Assembly (NCBI GenBank): GCA_025765615.1
Contig: JAIVFJ010000049.1
Coordinates: 248,001 to 312,000 of the forward strand
Direction of reading: 5' to 3'
Origin: Zopfochytrium polystomum
Taxonomy: Eukaryota; Chytridiomycota; Chytridiomycetes; Chytridiales; Chytridiaceae
Length of the DNA: 64,000 bases
How positions within the stretch are numbered: the first letter of the stretch is position 1; each line of letters begins with the position of its first letter. The notes beneath the pieces are model-generated. The model worked only from the letters and a program-made list of their open reading frames with translations. It did no database searches and was not told the origin of the DNA. A program made the position numbers and the translations under genes. Below are positions 46,277-58,404 of the stretch, piece after piece.

Positions 46277-48487
46277 CGTTGGTGGGGCGGTGGGTGATTC
46301 GTGTGGTTAGCTTTTCAAAGCGAAAAAGCGTATTGCGTCCAAGGAAAGACTTTTCGCTTACCGCTTGCTTGCGCGCGAGGTTGTCGATGTAGACGGCTTC
46401 GCCCTGGGCCACCGCCCATCCCCACCGGACGATCGGCACGGGGTCGATGAAGGGAGTTTTCCCGCCGGTCTTGTTCTTGTAGTCGTTGATGAACGGCACC
46501 GCCAGGTTGTCGTACTGGTACTTGCCGATGATGACCGGGTACGTCACGTTCAGGTACGAGCTGAGCGACGCCGTCGAAACGTTCGCCGCGGTCCAACTGG
46601 TCGCAAACGACGTGCGGTCGACCTTGGCCCCCAGAAACTTGACCAGCGACCCCAGGAACCCGTCAAAGATCTTGCCGGCGGCCGTCTTGGACGTGAACGT
46701 CCCGTTCGCACTGTAGTACGACGACCACAGGTCGGACGGCAGCAGAAGCGTCGACGCCTGGTCTTGCGAGGACGCGCTGGCAAGGACAACTTGCGAGTCG
46801 GCGTAGAAGGTTTCGCCGATCTGCCGGAAGAGCTCGGGCGTGCGCGCAAAGTAGCCAGCAGTGTCCACTATATGGCAAGTGTTGAGATTACGGTTAACAG
46901 GGAGGACAAGCAGCAAACATTCCTTCGGAACTCAACTGGAAGCAGCGAGAGGCATAACACCGGTCAAGCTGACGGCGTCCTGCGACGGGCGGATGCCGTA
47001 GATACCCTGGACGCCGGCTGGCCCTCGAATACTGCCGCCAGTGTCGGAGCCCACGGCCGAGTCAAGCCAATCATATGCAGCCATCGCGGCGCCGGAACCC
47101 GACGACGAGCTGGACGGGCCCTGGTACCCTTCCCCGCGCGGGTTGAACGGGCACAGCTGGTCAACCCAGTCGGCGGTCGGGCTCTCACCGTTCGCAAACT
47201 GCGACGTCTTCGTCTTGCCGACGACCACGGCGCCGGCGGCGAGCAGCCGCTTCACGACCACCGACGACTCGCGCGCGGCCGGGTACAGCGCGTAGTACGC
47301 GCGGCTGCCGCACCCGGTCTTCACGCCGGCCACGTCGTAAATGTCCTTCACCGCCACCCGCAGGCCCTCCAGCGGCCGCGCCGTCGTCGCCGCGCCAAAG
47401 TAGAGCCGCGACGGCACCGGCACCCCGACCGCCGCCGCGCCTTCGCCGTCCGGGCTGCCCAGTGCCGCCTGCGCGAACGACTGCGCCGACGCGTCCGCCG
47501 CCGCCGGTGCGCGCGCGAACAGACCCGAGGTGAACGCGTACTGCGGGTCGGCGTACACGCGGTAGACTGGAGCGAGGTGCAGCTCGGCGGTCGTGGTCGG
47601 AACGTAGACGAATGGGCCTGAGCGCACTGTCGTGGTGTTGGTGGTTGGCGCGAGCGCGACGTAGGAGCCGCCCGTGGCGGCGTATGTGTTGCTCGGGGAC
47701 AGCGTGAAGACGCTCTTGTACCCTGCGCCTTGCAGCCCGGCCGCGGCGTCTGCGAGCCAGGTGTCGCCGCAAGCTCCGGCCCAGAGGAGCGTATCTGGTT
47801 GAGGTTTTTGCGTAGCAGGGATGGAGGACGGATGAAAGATGATAATGAGTAGCCATTGAGCACTCGAAAAAGGAGCTCCAACGGAACACGCAACATACTA
47901 GCTAAAAAGTCCTTCGACCACACATCGTCGATGGCGGCGAATGAAGCCAACGTGGCCGTTATATCCGCCGAGCAGTTTGCCGGGGCGGCCACGACCGTCA
48001 CGAGGGCCGGGAAACCGCCGAGCGGGGCGGCAGCGGCGGCGGTAAACCCGACCGAGTACAGCGCGCCCGGCTGTGTCGTGGCGACGTAGCTGACGTCCGA
48101 AGACCCGGCAAAGGCAAAGTAGTCTGGCGCGAGCGAGCCGGTCGCGAGCGGCACAGCCGTGGCCGAGCAGGCGGCGGCGGCGGAGGAGGTGGACGATGCC
48201 GAGCTCGGCGTGGTCGCCGAAGTGGTGCCGCTGCCGCCGCCGCCGCCGTAGGACCCGCTCGGGCCTCCGGACCCTGCCGTTGTCGTGGGGAGCGGGCTGC
48301 CGGTGGAGGACTGTTCAGCACCAGAGTAGCCGGCGGATGTGGTTGTGGAGGGCGACGCTCCTGAAGAAGTGGACACGCACGGCTTGTCGGTGGAAGGGGC
48401 AGGGGCGGCGAAGGTCGAATCGGGGCCGAGGGCGAGCGCGACGGCCGCCGCAGAAAGGAGGGCGAATGCGCTTGCTTTGCGAGTCAT
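45867..48487 (-). CDS. Secreted amidase-signature enzyme
   Basis: Four exons (complement): 47899-48487, 46937-47794, 46362-46867, 45867-46238; 774 residues with consistent phases. The signal peptide is [21 protein letters not shown] Ser/Thr/Gly-rich linker and a separate N-terminal domain (about residues 110-320, [20 protein letters not shown], then [20 protein letters not shown]) precede the amidase-signature domain. This shows the catalytic Lys in [13 protein letters not shown] (about 342) and the Ser-cis-Ser pair in [18 protein letters not shown] and [15 protein letters not shown] (about 450). It ends with [14 protein letters not shown] and [20 protein letters not shown]. Amidase-signature enzymes hydrolyse amides or transamidate (GatA family). 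The signal peptide argues against GatA and for an extracellular hydrolase of unknown substrate. The last intron's acceptor follows a 34-base poly(A) (coding strand) with no pyrimidine tract. Confidence 0.92.
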
Positions 48488-48745
48488 GTTTACGAATGGG
48501 GCGGGAGTGCGGGGTCTACTCTATCGGGAGTGCAAGCTACTGTTTTCTTTATTCGCGGGGGTCTATGCGGCTTGCCTTTGCGTACTCTAAGTGCTGTAAT
48601 GTGGCGGTAGCCGGGAAGGGGAGTGCCGTTAATTCAGGGCCGTGTCTGGGGCGAAGGACGGAGCGTATTTAAGGCAGGCGGGCATTGGAGCAGGTCATTG
48701 CGGAATGCTGGCTCTCTCTCTCACACTCAGTCTCTCTCTCACTCT

Positions 48746-48790
<45 letters not shown>

Positions 48791-49312
48791 GCTCTCATTC
48801 TCTCTCTCTCTCTCTCACTCTCACTCTCACTGTCGCTCTCTGCACGCACGTTGCTGTCGTCGGGTCTCCAACAATATTTGCGCGCTGCAATCCGCCCTCC
48901 TCCGTCTCCGTTTGTCTGCCTGCCTCGGTCTCTTCCGTTTCCAAAACAGGCTTAAATGAAATGGTTCAGATAACGCCTGTCTGCCTGTCTGCCTGTCTGC
49001 CTGTCTGCCTGTCTGCGCCTATCATTTCTGTCTTTTATCTCGGAGACTGTGCTGCCAGCGGATGTGCTCTTCTCTTATCAGAGGATTCGTCCGATATCTC
49101 GGACCGTGGGGCAGAGAGAGAGAGAGAGAGAGCGAGAGATGTGAAGCCACTGTAATCTGGCTCTCTCTCTTTCCTTCAAGGTCTCTCCCTCTCTCTCTCC
49201 CTCTCTGGCTCCTCTTTGTCTCTTACTTTGTGGTACCTAGACGCTTATCGGCGGGTATCCAAGAGTAATTAGAGACGGGGGCTACAGAGCGTGTCGGAGC
49301 GAGCGTCGAGAG

Positions 49313-49352
<40 letters not shown>

Positions 49353-49743
49353 GATGCCGAAGGAATCTTCTGCACTCTTAATTTTTCCCCCCACGATCGA
49401 AGATTTTATAGAATTGACAATGCTTATTCACATCAAGTATTGTTCTCAACTCCTCTTCCTCCAACCGAATATTTCCCATTTCCCTTCACGTTTCCCAATC
49501 CCGCAATTGCACGCTCCCGGTGATACTTCCTTCTCCTAAACTTGACAGCCCGACGGACTTCTATTTACCTTGATCAGATCCCAGATAAGAGCAAAAAGGG
49601 AGATCAATCCGTAACAGGGGGTTTGCAGCCTCCTTTCGTTTACTGTAAGGTCAACAAGGAGAAGTTCGATGCCGTAAAGAAAAAAAAATAGATTTTGCTG
49701 CCATAAGATACGCAACAGAGAGAGAGAGAGAGAGAGAAGAGAG

Positions 49744-49805
<62 letters not shown>

Positions 49806-49813
49806 CCAGTCAA
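48488..49813. repeat. 1.3-kb intergenic region with several microsatellites
   Basis: Tracts include (CT)n at about 48714-48800 with further CT to 48840, (CTGTCTGC)n at about 48977-49016, (GA)n at 49115-49136, (CT)n at 49160-49206, (CAA)n at 49314-49350 and (GA)n at about 49718-49803. It contains the amidase promoter and the 3' region of the CEP164-like gene. No coding region is supported. Confidence 0.55.
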
Positions 49814-52800
49814 TCAGTGAGTACTCCCAGAGCGTCTTTGGCGGATCGAGTTTTTTCCCATTAGAATCGACACCCGCTTTTGCAAGTCGTCCACGTCGCA
49901 AACGTTCAATCCATGTCGGCCTGATGGCGGGGTTTCAAGCTGCACCCAGTGTTACAAAAAGTGTAGAAGCTTCGAAAAAAAACATGGTTTGGCGGGCGGG
50001 GAACTACCTGGGAGGGTATCCGTTCCAGCTGCCGCGAGATTTGCTCGAGCCTTCGAGAAAACTCTGGAGAGTCAAGCTTCGTTACCGCGATCTTTTCGCC
50101 AGCTGATTGAGCAACAGCGATCTTAGCGTCAATCTGGGCGACGGCTGAGGTGGGGTCTCTTGCCGCCAGGAAGCGTCGCGTGCGTTTCAGCTGACGCCGC
50201 TCGATTTCCAACTTGATTTCCGCCAGTCGACCTTTCGACATTGGAGCACTTGGAAAGATTATGTTGCTGTCAGTGCTTGGCCAAAATGCAAGCTTGTTTT
50301 CAAGGCAAGGGGTGGGGGAGGGGGAGAAGAAAAAGAAAAGGATGCAAACCACAGCTCTTCGCGGAGCAAGTCGTCCAGGTCCGACTCGCTGGAAGCCTCG
50401 TCGTCCATCACGCCTTCATGTGGCTTTGTAAACGCGCTAGCGAGGATTCTCCGTTCGCTGAGTTCGCGCTCTCGGCCAGGTGACGTACCCAAAACATCCT
50501 TGTAAGCCGCCCGGAGTTTTTCGCGTCGCTGATGGACCTCCGCCTCGGCCGCCTCAATCTCCAATTTCGACACTTCAAGCCGCTCCCGCCGCGCCTGCCA
50601 CTCCTGCTCCAGCTTTGCAAAGACCTTCTCCTCTTCGAGGATCTTTGCTGCGTACTCTTCCCGAATGCGCAGCTTCCAAGCCTCAAAGTCTTCCTCCATC
50701 TTGGCCCGGTGCGCATTCTTTTCGACCTCCAGCTTTGCGCGGATGGAGGCGGTCTCCTCGTCACACTTTGCTCGAAGCGCTTGAACGTCCTTTGCAGACA
50801 TTTCGCGCAGCTCGGTCTCCAGGCCGCGCAAGTGCTCCATCGCCTTGTCCCGGAGGTCCAGGACGCGAGCCTCGCTCTCTTCCGCCACCGCGGCCGCCTT
50901 TTTTTTTTCCGCCTCCCGCACCTCCCTAACGAGCTTCTCGTACGCCGCCGCCTCCTGCTCGCGGATGCGTGTCACCTCGTCCTCGCGCGCCGCGCGAAAC
51001 GCCGCCAGCCGCGCCTCGGTCTCGCGCCTGACTTCCTCGACGGCCCTTCGGAACCCTTCCTCCTCCTCGCCCTTGCACTTTGCCAGCCGCGCGCGAATCC
51101 TCTCCCGGACCGCCGCAACGTCCCTCTCCCCGGCGACCTCCTCCTCCCTGTGCACGTCCGCGACCCGCCGCACCCGCTCCACCCGCCTCCGCATCGCCGC
51201 CTCCGCCGCCTCCTCCTCCTCCAGCAGCGCCCGCGCCTCCGCCCGCTCCCGCGCCTCCTCGCACTTGCGCCGCAGCTCAATTGACACCGCCTCCTCCTCC
51301 ACCGCGACTCGCCGCTGCATCCGCTCCCGCAGCCCGGCCACCCGCACCCGGTACTCCGCCTCCGCCTCCGCCTCCGCCGCCTCCAGCCGCCGCTCCCACC
51401 GCTCCCGCACCGCGTGCACCAGCCGCGTTGCGTACGCCGCGTCCACCGCCGCGTCCAGCCCGCCGCCGTGCCCAAAGCCGCTGCCGCCGCCGCCGTTCTC
51501 ACCGCCACCACCACCACCGCCGTCCCAGCCGCCGCCTCCGGCCTCTTCGTCACCGTGCGCCCGCCCGCCGCCGAACCCGCCGCCCCGAGCCCGCAGGAGA
51601 AACAGCCCCGGGGCAACCTCGCGCCGCCCACCACGCCTCCGCCGCCCCCCCGACTCGCTACCGCTCCCCGTCCCGCCCTCATCCCCGCCCACCGAGGACA
51701 AATCCGGATCCGCCCTCTCCTCCTCCTCCTCCTCCTCTTCCACCGTCGACCACGACCCCCGCCCACCGCCACCGCCGCCGCCGCTTCCCCGCGCCGACGA
51801 CGACAACGACTCCGCCGACACCCCGTCGCCCGCGACACCTTCCTCTTCGTCCACCTCCTCCGCCTCCCCCCCCGCAACCTCCCCGGCCTCCCGGCCCCCC
51901 TCACCGCCGCCGCACCCACCCACAACCTCCGCGCCCCCTCCACCCGCCGCCGTCGCCACCGCACCGACCGCGTCCGACCTCCTCTGCGCCCGCCGCCGCG
52001 CCCGCTACGCAGCCGCCGAAACAAAAAAAAAAAAAAAAAAAACAAGGGAAAGAAGAAGTATCGAAAAAATAATTTTAGCACACACCCGCTCCACCCCAAC
52101 CATCCTTTCCCGCGACTTAAACCAAAAACACACACACAAAACTCACCTCCCGCCTCTCCTCGTCCTCCGCCTCCAAAACCCGCTCCCGCTCCGCCCGCGC
52201 GACCCCGCGAAAGTGCGCGTCCACAGGGTGCTCCCACTGCGCCGCCCCCGTCTCGCGGTGCACGTAGTACGCCCGGCCGTCGCGGCTGCGCCTTTTTGGT
52301 GGTGGTGCGCGGAAGGTTGTTCGTCACCCAGGGGGTTGACCGCAACCATGAAAAAAAAATAAATAAAAAAATAAATAAAGCTAAAAATCACACACACTCA
52401 CACACACACGGCGACGTTCGGCAAACGCCGCCCCACATACCTGGCCTCCCAGTACGGCGGCATCCGCGTCCGCAGCGCCTTCTCCGCGACCCACAGCAGC
52501 GCCGCGTCGCGCGGCGCCGCGGCCGGGTTGAGTCCGAGGACCTCGCGCGCGTACCGGGTCACGTCTTTTTTTTTTGGGGGGGAGGAGGAGCGGGCGGTGA
52601 TGAGGCAGTCAGGGTGAGCGTCGCTCCACACCCTTCCCGCCGGGGGGGGAGGTCTTCGAGACGACAATTGGAAACAAAAAAGGGACGCACCGCGCGCGTC
52701 AAAGTCGTCGCCGAGGTCCGCGCGGTCGTCCACGTTGTCGGCGGCGGCGGCGGCGTTCTGTCTGGTTTGGTTTGGGTGCGGGGGGGCCGGAAGGGGAGGG

Positions 52801-52877
52801 GGTGAACAGTGTGCGATCAGCCAACTCCGATCACGCGGCAATACTACCTTTCCTAGATCGCAAAACGATCGGCCCAT
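49814..52877 (-). CDS. CEP164-like centriole distal-appendage protein (WW domain plus long coiled coil)
   Basis: Seven exons (complement): 52848-52877, 52691-52757, 52441-52564, 52147-52291, 50350-52004, 50008-50248, 49814-49939; 795 residues, every phase consistent. The N-terminus follows the CEP164 plan. A short leader and a helical block (DVTRYAREVLGLNP, DAALLWVAEKALRTRMPP) lead into a WW domain (about 68-105) in PPYWEARRSRDGRAYYVHRE and TGAAQWEHPVDAHF. In animals CEP164 sits on centriole distal appendages and recruits TTBK2 for ciliogenesis. A Gly/Ser/acidic region follows, then about 350 residues of heptad-rich coiled coil (about 330-690, for example REKLRAAYKDVL). The conserved-looking end is MSKGRLAEIKLEIERRQLKR and LNVCDVDDLQKRVSIL. 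It is shorter than human CEP164 (about 1,460). The first exon is 30 nt; its ATG was chosen because only it joins the N-terminal block in phase. Confidence 0.8.
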
Positions 52878-53807
52878 GGGTGGAGAGTTTACGCAGGGTT
52901 GCGCGGCGGAATGAAGGAGATGGAGGGAGGTTAGCGGGCGTCCAGATCTTTGGGGGCGCAGCAGGCGACCCAGTTACCGGTGGTGCCATCCTTATCTACT
53001 TCGCCGCAGATTTGGGCACCCCGATTTTTCAAACTCCGATGAGCCTTTTTTCTACTTCCCGTTATTTCTTTTCCTTTTCCACACCATCCCGGCCATCACC
53101 GACCAACACCCTCCGCCCAATTCCCGAAACCTTTCCCTGGGGGAGGGGGGGCCTGCCTTAGTGGGAGGCAACAAGGAAAAATATAAGGCTCACGAAACGG
53201 GGGGAGGGGCGTCGGGTTTCGTGAATCTGGTTAGGGAAGTGCCAAGAAAAAGAGGGCGGTCCTTGGGGATAGGGAAAAGGGGAGGGGATCGGTCCAGGTG
53301 ACTAGCACTGGCTTACCCCCCCAAGGGAGCAGAAGGCCGTGCGGACTGTAGCGAGGAAATCGGTGGGAAAAGATGGGAAGCGAGAGAGAGGAAGAGAGGG
53401 AGAGGGAGAGAGAAAATGGATCCAAGATAAGTCTAGTGAAGATTAAACAGGGGGCCGGTGGGCAGGGAGAAAAAAAAAGGGGCGAAGATGGAAACCGAGG
53501 TGAGAAAAACAAGAGGCGAAAAGAGGAGAGAACTGAGGTGGATGGAAAAACGAGGGAAGAAAAAAGGGTGGGGTCCACCGGAGGGGAAATAAGAGAAAAG
53601 GAGATAGAGGCAGAGGAGCCTGAACGAAACCCATCGTGTCAGTCAGCGAGTGAAACAGAGTTGATGTAGAAACAGTCTCGCTGAAAACCCGCGACCGAGT
53701 TTCCGTCTCCTCCTTCCTCTCGCTCTATTCTCCTATTCTCCGGGTGGGTGTCAAACGCGCCAAAGATGGGTCTGCTCACGAGAGGGAAGAAGTGCTGCCG
53801 GGTTTCT
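52878..53807. other. 0.93-kb intergenic region
   Basis: It contains the promoter of the CEP164-like gene and the 3' end of the NIPA-like gene (the stop at 53808). The part at 53370-53630 is strongly purine-biased (GA-rich) on the plus strand. No coding region is supported. Confidence 0.4.
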
Positions 53808-55565
53808 TCAGTCCAGTTCAGAGTAGCGCCGCGCGCCCATCACGGCCGGCGGCACCGACGAGCCGCCCGTTCCAAACCCCTGCGGCCCGCCGCCGCCGCC
53901 CTCGCCGCGATCGCGCCGCAACGGGCTGTCCTCGCGCCGCTGCAGCAGCGGCGCCGCCTGGTCGTCGTCCTCCTCCCCGCCCGAATACACGAGGTCGTCG
54001 ATGCCGACCGTCCGAAACGCCGTCGACGCGCTCCACGTCACCCCCGCCGCTGGGGCTGGGGCCGTCGAGCCGCCGGCCGTCGCGCTGGCCGCCGCAGCAG
54101 CAGACACCGGCGCGACGCCCGGCACGACGAACCCGACGCCGCGCGTGCTCCGCGCGAGCAGGCTGCGCATCCCTCCGTACGCGACCTGCGCCACGCCGCC
54201 GACTCCGACGCCCGCGGCGCGCGCGCGCTCCAGCTCCGCGCTGCCGCGCCGCAGCGACGCCCACGGCCCCGCGCCGTCCAACCCGTCGTCGTCCTCCTCG
54301 CCACCACCACCACCCGCGCCGACGTCCTCCTCCCCATCCTCCTCCTCCTCCTCCCCCTCCACGTCCTCGTCAATGTACTCGTCGTTCAAGTACCCGCCCT
54401 CCTCGTCGTCCTCCTCGTCCAGCTCCGCCCCGCCCTCAAACAGAGCGTCCCCGCGCATGATCGCCACCGCGTCGATCCCGCCGATGCCCCCGCCGACCGC
54501 CGCCGCCAGCAAGCCGGCGGCCGCCGACGCCGCCGCCGCGGGGGTCGTCGACAGCGCCGAGGACGACGACGTGGCCGACGACGACGAGTAGAACCGCGAC
54601 GGCCGCGGACGGCGCAGGCGCCGCGGGGGCGGCGGTGTGCGCGCGGGCGGGTGGGTCGACGACAGCGGCGGCGCGGGGCCGAGGCCGACGCCGACGAGGC
54701 CGGCGCCGGCCGGGGGCGGTGAGCACGCGCCGGCGGGGCCGCCTGGGACAGGCGAGTCGCGCCGCGGGAGGTGCACGGCGCCGATGGCGGTGGAGCTCGA
54801 CGTGCCGGTGCCGGGCGTCCTGGGCCGCTGCAGCGACAGCCGCGACCCCGAACGCGCGGACGCGAGCGCGGTCTGCGAGCTCACCGCGGACGACGAGGAC
54901 GGGTTGCCGCCGACGGGCGCGGGGAGGCCCGAGAGGCTGTCGATGCTCGAGCGCGTGTTGCCCGACGGGCCGCCGGACACCGGGGCGACCAGGGTTCCTC
55001 CCCAGTTCAACAGGTAGATTCCGACAAAGACTATCGCAAAGCCGCAGAGCACGGACACCACCTGGTTTGGGTCCGCGTCGTTGAAGCCTTGAAAGAGGAT
55101 GACGGAGGCGATGATCGTGGCGGAAGTAAAGAATGCATAGTAGATGGGAGTGACGCTATTTGTTGTTTTTTTAACACAAGACTGGGTTGTAAGTCGGGCA
55201 GCCAGAGTGCCAATATGCAGAGTATATTCGAAGCAACGACGGCAAGCTCACAGATTCGTCGAGAATAATTCCAAGGCCTTGTTGAGAAACTTCATCTGTG
55301 TAATAGCACACCCAATAACCTAAAATAAAAAGGGCCTTTAGTGTGCAAAACAAACAAGCTGAAACGCTCGGGAATATGGACGTACCGTTATCCCAAAAAC
55401 GTATGTAATGGGTCGTGTGAGCTGATTGGCACCAGAAAATGTCAGCTTCAAGGCGATCGCGAATCCCTTGCTATTATTTTAATTTCGTAACATTGAATTT
55501 TGATGTTTGAGTATACGGGGGTTAGGTGGCACAAGCAAAGGGAAGGTAGGATGCCGCTCGCACAC

Positions 55566-55617
<52 letters not shown>

Positions 55618-56114
55618 GCGCGCACGCACGCACCAAGCCATGACCGACACCGAGCCGACCAACGAGCAGATGGCGATGTAGACCAGCATGTTAGAGCGGC
55701 CGTGGACGGGGGCGACGACGTAAATGAGGTAAACCGAGACGACGGCGACGCCAATGAGGTACGTCATGAAGAGGGGCTGGAGGGTGTAGCCCAGGATGTC
55801 GTCGACCGACTGCACGGGCCGCTCTTCGGGGCTGTTGATGATGATGAGGACCGAACCGATGAGGCCGAGGATGCACCCGAGAACGCCCGGCCGCTGGAGG
55901 CGCTCGCCGAGGAACACGTGGGCCAGGAAAGCACTGGGGTTCAGAGTCAGAGTCCGGTTTGGTTCAGCCAAACCACAAAAACAGAAAAACAAAAAAGAAA
56001 TAAAAGAAAAATAAATGGTGGGCTGACGTGGCTTCAGACAGATCAGCCCATTCTCCTCCCGTCCTCTCGCTCTTGCTCGCGGGTCTGTCTGCCTCTTTCT
56101 GTCCTACACAAGCA

Positions 56115-56172
<58 letters not shown>

Positions 56173-57952
56173 ACACTCGCTCTCTCATTTTCACCCCTCT
56201 CACTCTCTCTCTCTGCGTACCTGACAAGAACGCTCCCGGCCCCGAGCGGCGTTACCAGCAGCGCCGGTGCGTACGAGTACGCCGCAAAGTTTGCGATCTC
56301 GCCGAGCGTCACTGCGTGCGTCATCAATCATGATGGTGAAGATGAATAGTGGTGTTGGGGGAAAGGAAACGAACGACCCCGCCGGCGCGCGCGAGCTTGT
56401 TTAGTCACCGCGCAGAGAGAAAAATTTGTGCACCGCCCGAACCACGTGGGGAAAAGACGAAAAAGAGAAAAAAGAAAAACGCAAAAAAAAAAAATAATGG
56501 AAAACGGGTGGACTCAACTGCTCGACATTCCAACCCACCAAAGGCCGCTCCGGAGGTAGAGGACGTGCTCGCCGGGCGTCTCTGCGTTTTGCACCCAGGA
56601 GGGAGGAGGAGGATAACCCTGGTTAGCTACCTCGGTAGTAGAACGGTAGAACAGCACGCACACACGAACGCACACACACACACACACACACAAGGAAAGC
56701 AAAAAAAAAAAAATAAAATAAAATAAAAATAAAAAAAATAAGAAGCAAAACGCTACTCACGTCCAGATCGCCTAGATGTGTCGATCAACGCCGTCTTGGT
56801 GATGACGTACGAGATCCCAATCAGCACCGACGACAGCACCGCCAACAGCACGCCGATCGTCCTCTCCGACGGCGCGATCGCCGCCGTCGCCCACGCCAAC
56901 GCCAACGTCGCGCCAGAGTGATTGATCAACGCCGCAGACGAAGCGGCCGCGATGGGTCGCAGTGCCTCCTGATCCTGCTGCTGCTGCTGTTGGAAGGACG
57001 GCGTCAGGAAGGGGAGAGGAGGAGCGGGTGGGGACGAGGGAGCAGGGACGGCCGCGGCGGCGACCGCGGTCGTCTGCTGCTGGAGCAGCAGGACCACGAC
57101 AGCCGCGACGAGTCCCAGCATCGGGACGATCCGCGGGGGAGTCACGGCGGCGGGGGGGTGTTTTCGTGGACCGGCGGCGGCGTCCGCGATCCGAGGGTCG
57201 CCGTGTCGTCGCGCCCGCGGCGGCGGCGGCGATGACGACGTCGGAGGAGGCCGAGGAGGAGGAGAAAGAGGAGTGGCGGCGGATCGAGGCGGCGGAGAGG
57301 GGTGCGGTGGTGGTGGTGGTGATGGTAGGGACGGCGGCGGCGGCATCGCGGCCGGTGTCCGGTGATGGTGGTGCGGAGGAGGCGATGGCGACAATGGCGG
57401 TGAAGTCGGTGCCGCGATCGGATTTGGCTGTGACGCGGGCGATGGTCGTGTCGTTGTTGTGCTTCTCGTTGATCTGCTTCTTATGATCAATCCGCCAGTA
57501 TTAATACCGGCGGCTCTTCTCCGACTTCCTCTTCTTCTTCTTATTCTTATTCTCCTGCTGCTGCCGCCGCTGCCGCTGTTGCTGTAGCTTGAGCGCCGCC
57601 GGGTTCTTCCGTTGCCGCAAGATTTTGCCGCTAGTCCTCCGCGTCCTCTTGATCCTGCACCGCTTCTTGGCGATGCCGCTGCCGCGCACGCATCGGCGGC
57701 TGCGGGCAGCGGGTTTCCAGGCGATAGCAGTGGCAGTGGCAGTGGCAGTGGTGGTGGTGGTGGTGGTGGTGGTGGTGGTGGTGGTGATGGCTGTAGAAGC
57801 GACTGCCGCGACTGCTCGTGGTGGTCGTCGTGGTGCGGGTCCTCTGGTGGACCAAGGACAGTTCGCGGGGCTGACGGTGGCAGCGGAGGCCGTTGGGTCG
57901 TCTTGGGTGTCGGCGGCGCCCGCGAGCCCGCCGAGAAGGAGCGGATGGGCAT
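53808..57952 (-). CDS. NIPA/DUF803-family magnesium transporter with long N- and C-terminal extensions
   Basis: Seven exons (complement): 56761-57952, 56519-56626, 56221-56311, 55634-55933, 55386-55470, 55252-55319, 53808-55155; 1,063 residues, all phases consistent. The membrane core (about residues 370-690) has nine or so helices with family wording: VLLAVLSSVLIGISYVITKT, LRSGLWWVGMSSMTLGEIAN, FAAYSYAPALLVTPLGAGSV, AFLAHVFLGERLQRPGVLGC, CKGFAIALKLTFSGANQLT, VIGCAITQMKFLNKALELFS and NLVTPIYYAFFTSATIIASV. NIPA proteins carry Mg2+ across plasma and endosomal membranes; the substrate is inferred. The first ~370 residues are Pro/Ser/Arg/His-rich, with one extra hydrophobic stretch (MLGLVAAVVVLLLQ); the last ~370 are Gly/Ser/Asp/Glu-rich. 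The first ATG (57950-57952) is taken; a shorter product starting near MLGLVAAVVV is possible. Confidence 0.9.
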
Positions 57953-58081
57953 TTTGATAATGGTTTTGTTTTTGTTTTTTTTTCTTTCTTTTTTCTTTTG
58001 TTTTGTTTTTTTTTGTTTTGTTTTTTTTGTTTGTTTGTTCCCTTCTTTCGTGTTTGGGTGGATGGTTTCGTTCGTGGGGAT

Positions 58082-58130
<49 letters not shown>

Positions 58131-58404
58131 GAGAGCGTGCGTGTGTGTGTGTGTGTGTGGGGCGGACGGAAACGTTTGCGAGTCCGCAAACAGCATCAAT
58201 TTTAGGAGGTGGAGACGACCAACAAGCCATTTGGGGCGTTAAATACTGCAAATGTAAACACGGTGAATGAGAGAAACCACCCCGAACGATTGTATTGCTC
58301 TAACTTGTTGAACTTTGTCCCCCCCCATTCTCTTTCTCTTTTTCTTTTCTTTTCTTTTTCTTCTTTCTTTTAATTTCTCTCTCTCGCTTTCGCACTCTCT
58401 CTTC
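57953..58404. other. Spacer with (GA)n tract between head of the NIPA gene and end of the methyltransferase gene
   Basis: T-rich sequence at 57960-58030 (A-rich on the coding strand of the NIPA gene), (GA)n at 58086-58121, (GT)n at about 58140-58159 and CT-rich sequence near 58330-58400. It contains the NIPA promoter and the methyltransferase 3' UTR. No gene is seen. Confidence 0.4.

Noticed and set aside
45867..48487. Calling the amidase a mitochondrial GatA subunit
   Set aside because: It has a secretory signal peptide, a Ser/Thr linker and an extra N-terminal domain, and is far longer than GatA.
50972..52362. Several open frames of 330-505 codons on both strands over the CEP164-like coiled-coil gene
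   Set aside because: They are mirror frames of Glu/Arg/Ala codons; only the minus-strand frame chosen gives a WW domain, coiled coil and consistent splice phases.
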